DNA of 64,000 nt, taken from the NCBI RefSeq assembly GCF_001517625.2, contig NZ_LN999828.1:1-64000 (forward strand), given 5' to 3'. The first letter of the stretch is position 1; every line of letters starts with the position of its first letter. The position numbers and the translations under genes are program-made. This document shows, one piece after another, positions 54,766 through 61,976 of the stretch. The notes under the pieces are model-generated. The model ran no database searches. It was not told the DNA's origin and saw only the letters and a program-made list of their open reading frames with translations. The stretch is from Clostridium sp. AT4. GTDB taxonomy: Bacteria; Bacillota; Clostridia; Lachnospirales; Lachnospiraceae.

Positions 54766-57087
54766 TTATATATCCCCTTCTTTGGTCAATAATTTTTCGC
54801 CTAAGTATAATCCGGCTTGCGCATACGTTCCAAGCAGTTCCTGTTTCTTTGCTTCAATCATATCAGGTTCAAACTCAAATACTGTTTCATAGATTTCCAT
54901 AGCTTTCTGGAAATATGAAGTTGCCTGCGAAATTTCTCCCATAGTCAGGCTGATATTTCCCATCGCTTCTTGAACACTTGCATAATCCAGACCAGTATCA
55001 GAATTATATTCTCGAATTACACGGCAGAGCTTTCGCAGAGCAGACAAACCAACATCAGGCTGTCCCATATCCGTAAGCAATACAGCATAGTTTGTAATCT
55101 GCACAATGCTATCATGGTAATAGGCCAGACCATACTCATCTATGATTCTGATTGCCTGTTCCATATTTTCTTTAGCAAGTTCCAGCTTGCCATTCATTTT
55201 ATACATACCGCCAAGATTTGCATACAGATTGGACAGGAGCAACGCATTCTCCGAAGTCATTTTCGGAATCATTGCAATGGCATCTTTCTGCATCTTGATT
55301 GCTTTATCTGGTTTCTTCTCATAAGCTGCCTGATAACTGAGCAGCAATGCCCGGTCAGCAATAGAGCCTACAGCCTTGTCCTTGAGCAAGTCAGACAGTT
55401 TATTTATAACCAATTCCATCCCCTGATAATAGCGGTAATTCTCCATATAAGGGAACACATCTTCCAAGAAACGAAGATATACCGGCATATCATCATTTTC
55501 AATCTGATTTATCACAAATTCAATGGTCTGGAACAACTGTTTATAATAAGAAACTTCTTCTCCATGACGCAGACAAATCTGCTGTAAGCTTTCCAATAAG
55601 GTGTGACAAGTCTGCACAGAAGGTTTTGTTTCTTCCATTGTCACTTCCTGCATCATTGGATGAAGGGCAATCATACGACCTTCCATTGCCTTGATGAAGC
55701 CTTTTTCAATCAGATCATTGACAGTATTCATATCACGCAGCTTTAACCAGTTCGCAAACAATCTGTTTTGAACACCGGAAAACGAAGCCAACGCAAGGTT
55801 TCTCATAATATCTGTTTCTGCTTCTGAAAGCTGATACAGAGAGAACAACGTGTGAATGTGGTCATAATAGGTCGCCTTGCGACTTTTGCCGTCTTTGGAG
55901 ATACCGATAGTATCGGTGGCATCCAGGGCGACTTTTTCTTCTTTTAGCTTCTTTAACAGGAGCAACGGCTCCATAATTCCACTTTCCAACAAACGGGCTG
56001 ACATTTCTACAGCAAGAGTATGACTGTGTACTGTTTGGATGATTTGCTCCAAAATCGTGCGATTCTTTTCAGCATCGGAATAGAAGCAGCCCATCAGTTT
56101 AATCAAAGCATCTGTATCCCCAATTTCTTCCAGATTCATGAAAGTATAGTTGTTAAAGCTGCTTCGGGTAGTAAACAGAATACGGCAGCGATATTTCATC
56201 ACAACCGACAGCAAACCATCCTGCGATGCTGTAGTATTAAAATTATCAATGATAAATAAGGTGTCCTCTTTCAATGTACGCAGAAAACGGTTATGTTTGC
56301 GGAACCGTTCTTCATTGTCGTCATCCGGCAGATCATCTGCAAAATCCATATCTGAAATATCTTGTTTTAAATTGCCAGTGTAGGAAAGGTACAAAATATT
56401 TGTGTATTCTTTGCTATGAATTTTAGCATAAGCCTTTGCCAATTCACTTTTACCAATGCCGGCGATACCTTGCAGAAATACCTTTCCATGACTACATAAC
56501 AACTGATGTAAAGTTACAAGTTCATTGTCTCGTCCACAGAAATGACGGCATGGCTTTGGGGTACCGCCATCGTAGATAAAATCTTTCACGGCCGGAGAAA
56601 GATTTCCAGCAGATAACAGATTCTTAGTATTTACATCTCGCTTTACAAAAGTACGTTCCATGCCAAAGCATAAAGCAGAAGTTAGAAATACTGCTTCATC
56701 CATTTCTGTTTCACAAGGATAATTCTCGAGAAGCCGAGCCTTGGTTTTATCTGATATGGTTGTATCCTGCACCAGAATGTTATAAATCTCTTGCACCGCC
56801 ATAGTACTGTCATACATCAACGGAAGCACATTTCTGTGCATATCAGCAGCGAGTCGGTTTCGATTGTGGTTATCCATATAATACCTGGTGATACGAGGAC
56901 TGATTTTTGCTTGTCCATTGAACCAACGGCATACCAGACCATTATCAAAATCAAAATCCAGAGATTCGTCTGAACTTAAAAAGCTGACAAACAACTGGTA
57001 CATCATGTCAATCTGATTCATACTGTGGGCATCACTGATATAGTTACGAATGGTGGTGATGACTGAACTGAAATCTAAATATTCCAT
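54766..57087 (-). CDS. STAND NTPase with NB-ARC domain and C-terminal TPR repeats
   Basis: 773 residues from ATG 57087, which has AAGGAGGG 6 nt upstream. The N-terminal helical region (1-185) matches no domain I can name. Then NB-ARC: Walker A GIAGIGKSE (207-215), Walker B LFIIDN (277-282), sensor ILFTTRSS (303-310) and a winged-helix region ending in HPMMQEVT as the MHD equivalent. Residues of about 560-770 form tetratricopeptide repeats (YANLGGMYKMNGKLELAKENM and similar). Such proteins sense phage components and oligomerise. The next gene is the probable effector. Confidence 0.88.
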   Translation of the reverse strand: MEYLDFSSVITTIRNYISDAHSMNQIDMMYQLFVSFLSSDESLDFDFDNGLVCRWFNGQAKISPRITRYYMDNHNRNRLAADMHRNVLPLMYDSTMAVQEIYNILVQDTTISDKTKARLLENYPCETEMDEAVFLTSALCFGMERTFVKRDVNTKNLLSAGNLSPAVKDFIYDGGTPKPCRHFCGRDNELVTLHQLLCSHGKVFLQGIAGIGKSELAKAYAKIHSKEYTNILYLSYTGNLKQDISDMDFADDLPDDDNEERFRKHNRFLRTLKEDTLFIIDNFNTTASQDGLLSVVMKYRCRILFTTRSSFNNYTFMNLEEIGDTDALIKLMGCFYSDAEKNRTILEQIIQTVHSHTLAVEMSARLLESGIMEPLLLLKKLKEEKVALDATDTIGISKDGKSRKATYYDHIHTLFSLYQLSEAETDIMRNLALASFSGVQNRLFANWLKLRDMNTVNDLIEKGFIKAMEGRMIALHPMMQEVTMEETKPSVQTCHTLLESLQQICLRHGEEVSYYKQLFQTIEFVINQIENDDMPVYLRFLEDVFPYMENYRYYQGMELVINKLSDLLKDKAVGSIADRALLLSYQAAYEKKPDKAIKMQKDAIAMIPKMTSENALLLSNLYANLGGMYKMNGKLELAKENMEQAIRIIDEYGLAYYHDSIVQITNYAVLLTDMGQPDVGLSALRKLCRVIREYNSDTGLDYASVQEAMGNISLTMGEISQATSYFQKAMEIYETVFEFEPDMIEAKKQELLGTYAQAGLYLGEKLLTKEGDI

Positions 57088-57108
57088 AGACAGCCCTCCT
57101 TCAAAAAT

Positions 57109-57138
57109 AGTCAATTTACGCTCAATCCACGCTCAATG
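57109..57138 (-). repeat. Iteron array B, inverted copy of array A, upstream of the STAND gene
   Basis: On the minus strand ATTGAGC occurs at 57137 and 57126, and a degenerate ATTGAC at 57115, again with 11-bp period. It matches array A in inverted orientation with one mismatch in 28 bases, and lies in the promoter region of the STAND gene. Confidence 0.8.
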
Positions 57139-57258
57139 AAGCTTTAGACTGTTTGTTCTAAAATGAGTGTAGATTGATGGAAGCGTTCTGCTAAATATTA
57201 TAGCACGGCTTTCAAGTCTACGAAAGAGCATAGGTAAGTGATTTGAAAGGAGGGGCTC

Positions 57259-57402
57259 ATGGAACAGAATATAGCATTTGAACGATGTGTGGATTTTCTG
57301 GCTCGTATGATTGAGAAATACGGGCAAGAGCTCCTCGATGAGATCAATGCAGATGAAGATGGTGGGGCAAGAACTAAAACAGAAGATACAAAGTCAGCGT
57401 AA
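57259..57402 (+). CDS. Small helical protein, 47 residues
   Basis: ATG 57259 is preceded by GAAAGGAGGGG. The peptide has an amphipathic start (EQNIAFERCVDFLARMIEKYG) and an acidic tail. It lies between the inverted iteron array and the YhcG-type gene, as a short ORF on the opposite strand to the cassette. Not recognised functionally; coding is supported by the strong ribosome-binding site. Confidence 0.55.
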   Translation: MEQNIAFERCVDFLARMIEKYGQELLDEINADEDGGARTKTEDTKSA

Positions 57403-57546
57403 ATGGGTGTCGAAAATGTCGGCATCCATTTTTTATATTTTGAATATATTGAAAAACTGAAAATCAATGGTATAATTAAGTTGGGACAAATAATTGAAAC
57501 AGTAATTCGATATATGCCATATGGAATATAATGGGAGGCAGCAATC

Positions 57547-58623
57547 ATGGATAGCAGAAAACGTATGGGGAAAGATAAAGATGGAGTGATTTTCCCTGTT
57601 GCTCCAAATCTTTCTGAAATGAGTGATAGTTATTTGGATTTTATAGAAGCAATCAAAAAAGAAATTGAGAACCAGAGATTAAAGGTTGTACTGAATGCAA
57701 ATTCCAGTATGATCTGTCTCTATTGGAATATTGGTAAAGCTATTCTGCAAAAGCAGGAGGAAGAAGGCTGGGGAGCCAAAGTCATTGACCGCATGGCAAA
57801 AGACCTGAAAGATGCGTTTCCGGATATGTCCGGCTTTTCTCCAAGAAATATTAAGTATATGAGAAAATTCGCAGAGTGCTGGCCGGATTTTGAAATTGTG
57901 CAACGGGTCGTGGCACAAATTCCATGGCGTACCAATCGTATGTTGCTTGACAAATTGGATACACAGGAAGAACGAATCTGGTATGCACATAAAACCATCG
58001 AAAACGGTTGGAGCAGTACGATTCTGGATTTGCAGATTCAGAGCAAATTGATTGAACGTACAGGAAAAAGTGTCAATAACTTCCCTGTTGCTTTACCACC
58101 TGCGGATTCCGATATGGCAAATCAGATTTTCAAAGATCCGTATCTGTTTGATTTCCTTGGTACTGATATGCCAAGGCGAGAGGTTGAGATTGAACGTAAG
58201 CTGACAGAGCATATCCAGAACTTTCTTTTGGAGTTGGGACAGGGATTTGCGTTTGTAGGCAGACAGGTACATCTGGAAGTGGGCGGAGATGACTTTTATA
58301 TTGATCTTTTGTTCTATCATCTGAAACTTCGCTGTTATGTGGTAATTGAACTGAAAGCTTGTGATTTTGAGCCCGGTTTCATCAGTCAGCTCAATATGTA
58401 TCAGAATGTTGTAAATGATATTCTGCGTCATCCGAGTGATAATCCGACTATCGGATTGCTTTTGGTTAAAGGTAAAAATCAGACGGTAGTTGAGTATTCT
58501 CTTGCAGGATACCAGAATCCAATTGGCGTAGCAGAATGGAAAAACCAGATGGTAAAAGCACTTCCGGAAGAACTGAAAAGCAGCTTGCCGTCTATTGAAG
58601 AAATCGAAAAAGAATTGGAGTAA
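57547..58623 (+). CDS. YhcG-type PDDEXK nuclease-fold protein (DUF1016)
   Basis: 358 residues. The N-terminal helical domain (about 20-165) has WNIGKAILQKQEEEGWGAKVI and SPRNIKYMRKFAECWPD. The C-terminal PDDEXK nuclease domain shows GGDDFYIDLLFYHLKLRCYVVIELKACDF, with the D and ELK catalytic pattern, then QLNMYQNVVND. Members occur in mobile elements and defence islands; their target is unsettled. It may add defence cargo or serve the recombinase that follows 59 nt later. ATG has GGGAGG upstream and a TATAAT box is visible near 57470. Confidence 0.88.
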   Translation: MDSRKRMGKDKDGVIFPVAPNLSEMSDSYLDFIEAIKKEIENQRLKVVLNANSSMICLYWNIGKAILQKQEEEGWGAKVIDRMAKDLKDAFPDMSGFSPRNIKYMRKFAECWPDFEIVQRVVAQIPWRTNRMLLDKLDTQEERIWYAHKTIENGWSSTILDLQIQSKLIERTGKSVNNFPVALPPADSDMANQIFKDPYLFDFLGTDMPRREVEIERKLTEHIQNFLLELGQGFAFVGRQVHLEVGGDDFYIDLLFYHLKLRCYVVIELKACDFEPGFISQLNMYQNVVNDILRHPSDNPTIGLLLVKGKNQTVVEYSLAGYQNPIGVAEWKNQMVKALPEELKSSLPSIEEIEKELE

Positions 58624-58682
58624 AAAGTGCCACAGGCCGTGGCACAATTACATATCACCCTATGGATGGAGGTGGTTAGGAA

Positions 58683-60371
58683 TTGAAAACAAGAAGATGT
58701 TACATATACACACGAGTATCTACCTCGATGCAGGTAGATGGATATAGTTTGGATGCACAGAAAGATAAGCTGAAAAAGTATGCGGAATTTCAGGATATGG
58801 TAGTTGCGGGTGAATACTCTGATGAGGGAAAATCCGGTAAGAACATAGAAGGTCGTCCACAATTTTTGCAAATGCTGAAAGATATTGAGTCAGGCAAAGA
58901 TAAGGTTGAATTTGTCCTTGTATTCAAACTTTCCCGATTCGGAAGAAATGCAGCCGATGTACTTAGTTCCTTACAGCGTATGCAGGATTTTGGGGTCAAT
59001 CTGATTTGTGTAGAAGATGGCATAGACAGTTCCAAAGACAGCGGGAAATTGATGATTTCTGTCTTATCTGCGGTTGCGGAAATTGAGCGTGAAAATATCC
59101 TTGTTCAGACTATGGAGGGGCGCAGACAGAAGGCTCGTGAGGGAAAATGGAATGGCGGTTTTGCTCCTTATGGATATAAGCTGGTAGATGGTTATTTATA
59201 TATTGCAGATGATGAAGTCGATGTGATTCGCATTATTTTTGATAAGTATGTGAATACAACAATGGGAGCATCTGCAGTTGCAACGTATTTGAATGAGCAT
59301 GGCTATGTAAAGAAAAAGCGCCAGAATAACACGCTGGATATGTTTTCAGCACATTTTATCAAGTCAATTTTAGACAATCCGGTTTATTGTGGAAAACTCG
59401 CTTATGGTCGCCGTAAGAATGAAAAGATTGCAGGAACCCGTAATCAGTATCATATTGTGAAACAGGACGATTACCCGGTTTATGATGGAGTACATGAAGC
59501 AATTGTTTCGGAAGAAGTATGGCAGATGGCACAAAGGAAACGTCAGGAAACAGGTGTCAAAAGCGAGAAAATTTATAATCAGGAACATGAAAACATCCTT
59601 TCCAGTATTCTTCGTTGTCCTGTGTGCGGGGCTGCGATGTACGGCAATGTAAATCGTAAGAAGAAAAAAGACGGAACCTTATATAAGGATTATTATTATT
59701 ATCATTGCAAACACCGTACTACGGTAAATGGTCATAAATGCGGATACAGACGACAGTGGAAACAGGAAATGGTGGACGCTGCGGTAGAAGAAGTGATCAG
59801 AAAACTGGTTACAAACCCGAAGTTTGAACAGGCAATCCGTCAGAAGATTGGTTCCAGAATTGATACAGAAGAATTGGAAACCGAACTGGAACAGCTTCGT
59901 AAGAAACTTCATCAGCTAAACGGAGCAAAAGCAAAGTTGGGACAGCAGATGGACAGTCTTGATGTAACAGACAAGCATTATGACCGCAAGTATCAGGATA
60001 TGGAAGAACGCTTGTATAAGCTGTATGATGATATTGATTCTGTGGAAGAAGAAATTGAGGAAGTGGAAACCAGAATCTATAATGTGCGTCAGCAGAAAAT
60101 TTCCGGTGACAACATCTATCAATTTCTTCTGTATTTTGATAAACTGTATGATAAGTTCACGGATGCTGAAAAGAAAGAGTTTCTTAACAGCTTCATTGAA
60201 CGAGTTGATATATACGAGCAAGAGCAGCCGGATGGCCGTTTCTTGAAGCACATTAAATTCAGATTTCCTGTCTATTTTAATGGAAAGGAGATAGAGGAAA
60301 TGAGTTGGGACAACGAAACAACAGTCGAGACAGTGATAATGATGGCGTATTGTGGTGATAAGCGAAAATAG
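58683..60371 (+). CDS. Large serine recombinase (element integrase)
   Basis: 562 residues from a TTG start with GGAGG upstream. The N-terminal resolvase domain has nucleophile Ser13 in YTRVSTSMQVDGYSLDAQ, with the FVLVFKLSRFGRNAADV region. A recombinase domain (about 160-270) and a zinc ribbon (CPVCGAAMYGN, HCKHRTTVNGHKC) follow, then a coiled coil. The end SWDNETTVETVIMM resembles the RlmD target peptide HVETVVLL, so the gene runs into the right attachment site. It integrates and excises the element. Confidence 0.92.
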   Translation: MKTRRCYIYTRVSTSMQVDGYSLDAQKDKLKKYAEFQDMVVAGEYSDEGKSGKNIEGRPQFLQMLKDIESGKDKVEFVLVFKLSRFGRNAADVLSSLQRMQDFGVNLICVEDGIDSSKDSGKLMISVLSAVAEIERENILVQTMEGRRQKAREGKWNGGFAPYGYKLVDGYLYIADDEVDVIRIIFDKYVNTTMGASAVATYLNEHGYVKKKRQNNTLDMFSAHFIKSILDNPVYCGKLAYGRRKNEKIAGTRNQYHIVKQDDYPVYDGVHEAIVSEEVWQMAQRKRQETGVKSEKIYNQEHENILSSILRCPVCGAAMYGNVNRKKKKDGTLYKDYYYYHCKHRTTVNGHKCGYRRQWKQEMVDAAVEEVIRKLVTNPKFEQAIRQKIGSRIDTEELETELEQLRKKLHQLNGAKAKLGQQMDSLDVTDKHYDRKYQDMEERLYKLYDDIDSVEEEIEEVETRIYNVRQQKISGDNIYQFLLYFDKLYDKFTDAEKKEFLNSFIERVDIYEQEQPDGRFLKHIKFRFPVYFNGKEIEEMSWDNETTVETVIMMAYCGDKRK

Positions 60372-60379
60372 TGTCATAT

Positions 60380-60460
60380 AACCACAAGATATTGTGGTTT
60401 GGAAGTGAAAAATGAGCAAAAATCGAGGCGAAAATGAACGATTTTCGACCTCGATTTTTT
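60380..60460 (+). terminator. Hairpin and long terminator after the recombinase
   Basis: A first hairpin AACCACAA/TTGTGGTT (60380-60387 with 60392-60399) lacks a T run. A second, AAAATCGAGG (60419-60428) with CCTCGATTTT (60449-60458) plus an inner seven-pair stem, ends in TTTTTT and has A residues on the left, so it can work in both directions. Confidence 0.8.
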
Positions 60461-60469
60461 GACCTTTTG

Positions 60470-60514
60470 ACAGATGACATCGGAGAAAAAAAGGGGTAAA
60501 ACAGATGACAACGG
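60470..60514 (+). repeat. Two direct repeats, possible operator of the second element
   Basis: ACAGATGACATCGG (60470-60483) and ACAGATGACAACGG (60501-60514) differ at one base and are 31 bp apart, about three helical turns. They lie before the leader of the second element. Confidence 0.55.
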
Positions 60515-60639
60515 GTTAAAGTGTGAATCTGTAATCCAATTATTTTAGAGGGATAGGAATAGAAGAGGAGGAAAAAGAATGCAATTCATAGTGTCCGATA
60601 TTAGAGATAGGGGAGGATAAGAGAAGTTAACAAGGTTTA

Positions 60640-60668
60640 AGCACTGGGAGTGCCAGTGTTATTTTTTT
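60640..60668 (+). terminator. First leader terminator of the second element
   Basis: AGCACTGG (60640-60647) pairs with CCAGTGTT (60653-60660), followed by ATTTTTTT. Just upstream is a possible 13-codon leader peptide (ATG 60580 after GAGGAGG). Confidence 0.7.
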
Positions 60669-60700
60669 GTGATAAATCAGGAGAAATTTATACAAAGTTA

Positions 60701-60747
60701 GAAAAGCCAATCATGTTCTTCATTTGGGAAGCATGGTTGGCTTTTTC
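60701..60747 (+). terminator. Second leader terminator of the second element
   Basis: GAAAAGCCAATCATG (60701-60715) pairs with CATGGTTGGCTTTTTC (60732-60747), with one G-T pair, and its T-rich right arm is followed by more T. The first gene starts 34 nt later, so transcription must read through or be initiated after it. Confidence 0.75.
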
Positions 60748-60780
60748 TTTTGGCAAAGAAAAATGGAAGGAGGAAACGAA

Positions 60781-61410
60781 GTGGTAGTACGATTTATGAG
60801 TCATACACCTTATGCCGGATTGGAACAGGAAATGCAGCATATTCCTGGATTTCGGCCACGAAGAAGCGGAATGGTTGTCAGTCACCTTCCAGATGATCCG
60901 AAAAAACAGGACTACCTGCGTGGGCACATTTCGGACGGGTGTATCCCATTTCACAAGCTGCTGGAGGTATTGGCAGAGGAGGTAGCTGTCAGCCCGTTTG
61001 TGAGGCGTGTAAACCGTTTGACAGGCATGAAAGAGCCTTGCTTGTTCCGGAATGGTCATAGAGAACGGTTTTTTATGATGCTGGGGCGATGCATCCACAA
61101 GTCAGAAGAACCGGCACTGTGTGCAGCCATATATCTTCTTTCTGCGGATCGGTTTTTGTGGGGAAGGGCGTTGTATGCGGTGGATCAGGATCAGATCCAG
61201 TTTTCAGAGATTCACATTCATGGTGTAGATCTGGATGGTTATGTCCTGTTTTATATGGCAAGAGATCTGTATCGGGGAAGTCAGCATATCAGTCTGTCTG
61301 AGTTGATTGACCCAGAACTGGTCAGTGACCAGGTGTTTGAACGGATTGTTACGGCATGTCTGATTCGCCGGTATGGAAATGTGGTTTTACAGGAGGAGGG
61401 ATTGCAGTGA
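60781..61410 (+). CDS. Conserved ICE-type protein of unknown function
   Basis: 209 residues from GTG 60781 with AAGGAGG upstream; an in-frame ATG at 60763 contains that site and is less likely. Soluble, helical, with RLTGMKEPCLF, LSADRFLWGRAL and DPELVSDQVFERIVTA. Not recognised. Its stop codon overlaps the next start (TGATG), so the three following genes form one operon. Confidence 0.7.
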   Translation: MVVRFMSHTPYAGLEQEMQHIPGFRPRRSGMVVSHLPDDPKKQDYLRGHISDGCIPFHKLLEVLAEEVAVSPFVRRVNRLTGMKEPCLFRNGHRERFFMMLGRCIHKSEEPALCAAIYLLSADRFLWGRALYAVDQDQIQFSEIHIHGVDLDGYVLFYMARDLYRGSQHISLSELIDPELVSDQVFERIVTACLIRRYGNVVLQEEGLQ

Positions 61411-61976
61411 TGAAAGAAAGGATATTTGATCATGGCAGTAAAAAGCCAGAAAAACGGACGATGCTCCGTTTATTTAGCCCATTGACGGCGATTCGGTATC
61501 CGAGATATGACTGGGAAGATCTCAATGGAGAAGGGGAGGAACTCTTACCGGCAGAACTGTGTAGCTATCAAAAGGAGATTCGCGACCAGATTGCAAAAGA
61601 GCAGCTTCCAGAGGAAGGAGATCGGGGGCTGGCTGAATATCTGAATGATGAAGGCCTGAAAGAAAAAATTTATAGTATGAACCCTACCGTAGAAGTCTGG
61701 CGGGGAGAGTTGTGGGGCGTACTGGAAGTAGAATGCAGAGGAGAACTTTCAAAAAAAGAACTTGAGGAAGTAAAGGAATACTGGGAAGGTCAGGAAAGCG
61801 ATGGCTGGGGAGAAGGATTTGAACAGCGGGAGATCAAAACTCCGGATGGGGAAGTGTGTGTCAGTTTTTGGAATTCTGGAAGTGATTTTTTTATTACGAC
61901 AGAAGAACAACTGAAGGGGCAGGTACAGGAACCATCCTCACAGATGGGAGGAATGACTTTTGGAACGATGGGATAA
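61410..61976 (+). CDS. ICE-type protein related to the N-terminus of the ArdA fusion protein
   Basis: 188 residues. ATG 61410 overlaps the previous stop, with AGGAGG upstream. It contains LRLFSPLTAIRYPRYD near the N-terminus, EVWRGELWGVLEVECRG, KELEEVKEYWEG and SDFFITTEEQLKG at the end. The same ordered pattern occurs in residues of about 8-165 of the next protein, so it appears to be a paralogous stand-alone domain. Function unknown. It overlaps the next gene by 17 nt. Confidence 0.7.
   Translation: MKERIFDHGSKKPEKRTMLRLFSPLTAIRYPRYDWEDLNGEGEELLPAELCSYQKEIRDQIAKEQLPEEGDRGLAEYLNDEGLKEKIYSMNPTVEVWRGELWGVLEVECRGELSKKELEEVKEYWEGQESDGWGEGFEQREIKTPDGEVCVSFWNSGSDFFITTEEQLKGQVQEPSSQMGGMTFGTMG

Larger units (their letters stand above)
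44522..60334 (+). mobile_element. Integrative mobilizable element inserted in the 3' end of rlmD
   Basis: Left boundary: the rlmD codons for VETV. Right boundary: the 3' end of a large serine recombinase gene. Both carry GTYGAGACRGT (44522-44532 and 60324-60334), the probable att core. The element encodes integrase, relaxase with oriT, RepA- and DnaC-like replication proteins, a ParM partition module and no type IV secretion genes, so it is mobilizable rather than self-transmissible. Cargo includes an ECF sigma pair, an XRE regulator, a STAND/SIR2-like cassette and a YhcG-type gene. Exact ends are inferred to within a few bases. Confidence 0.8.

Noticed and set aside
53218-57138. Terminal inverted repeats of a DNA transposon
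   Set aside because: The inverted arrays have an internal 11-bp iteron structure, no transposase lies between them and no target-site duplication was seen, so partition iterons explain them better; cassette exchange is kept only as an alternative.
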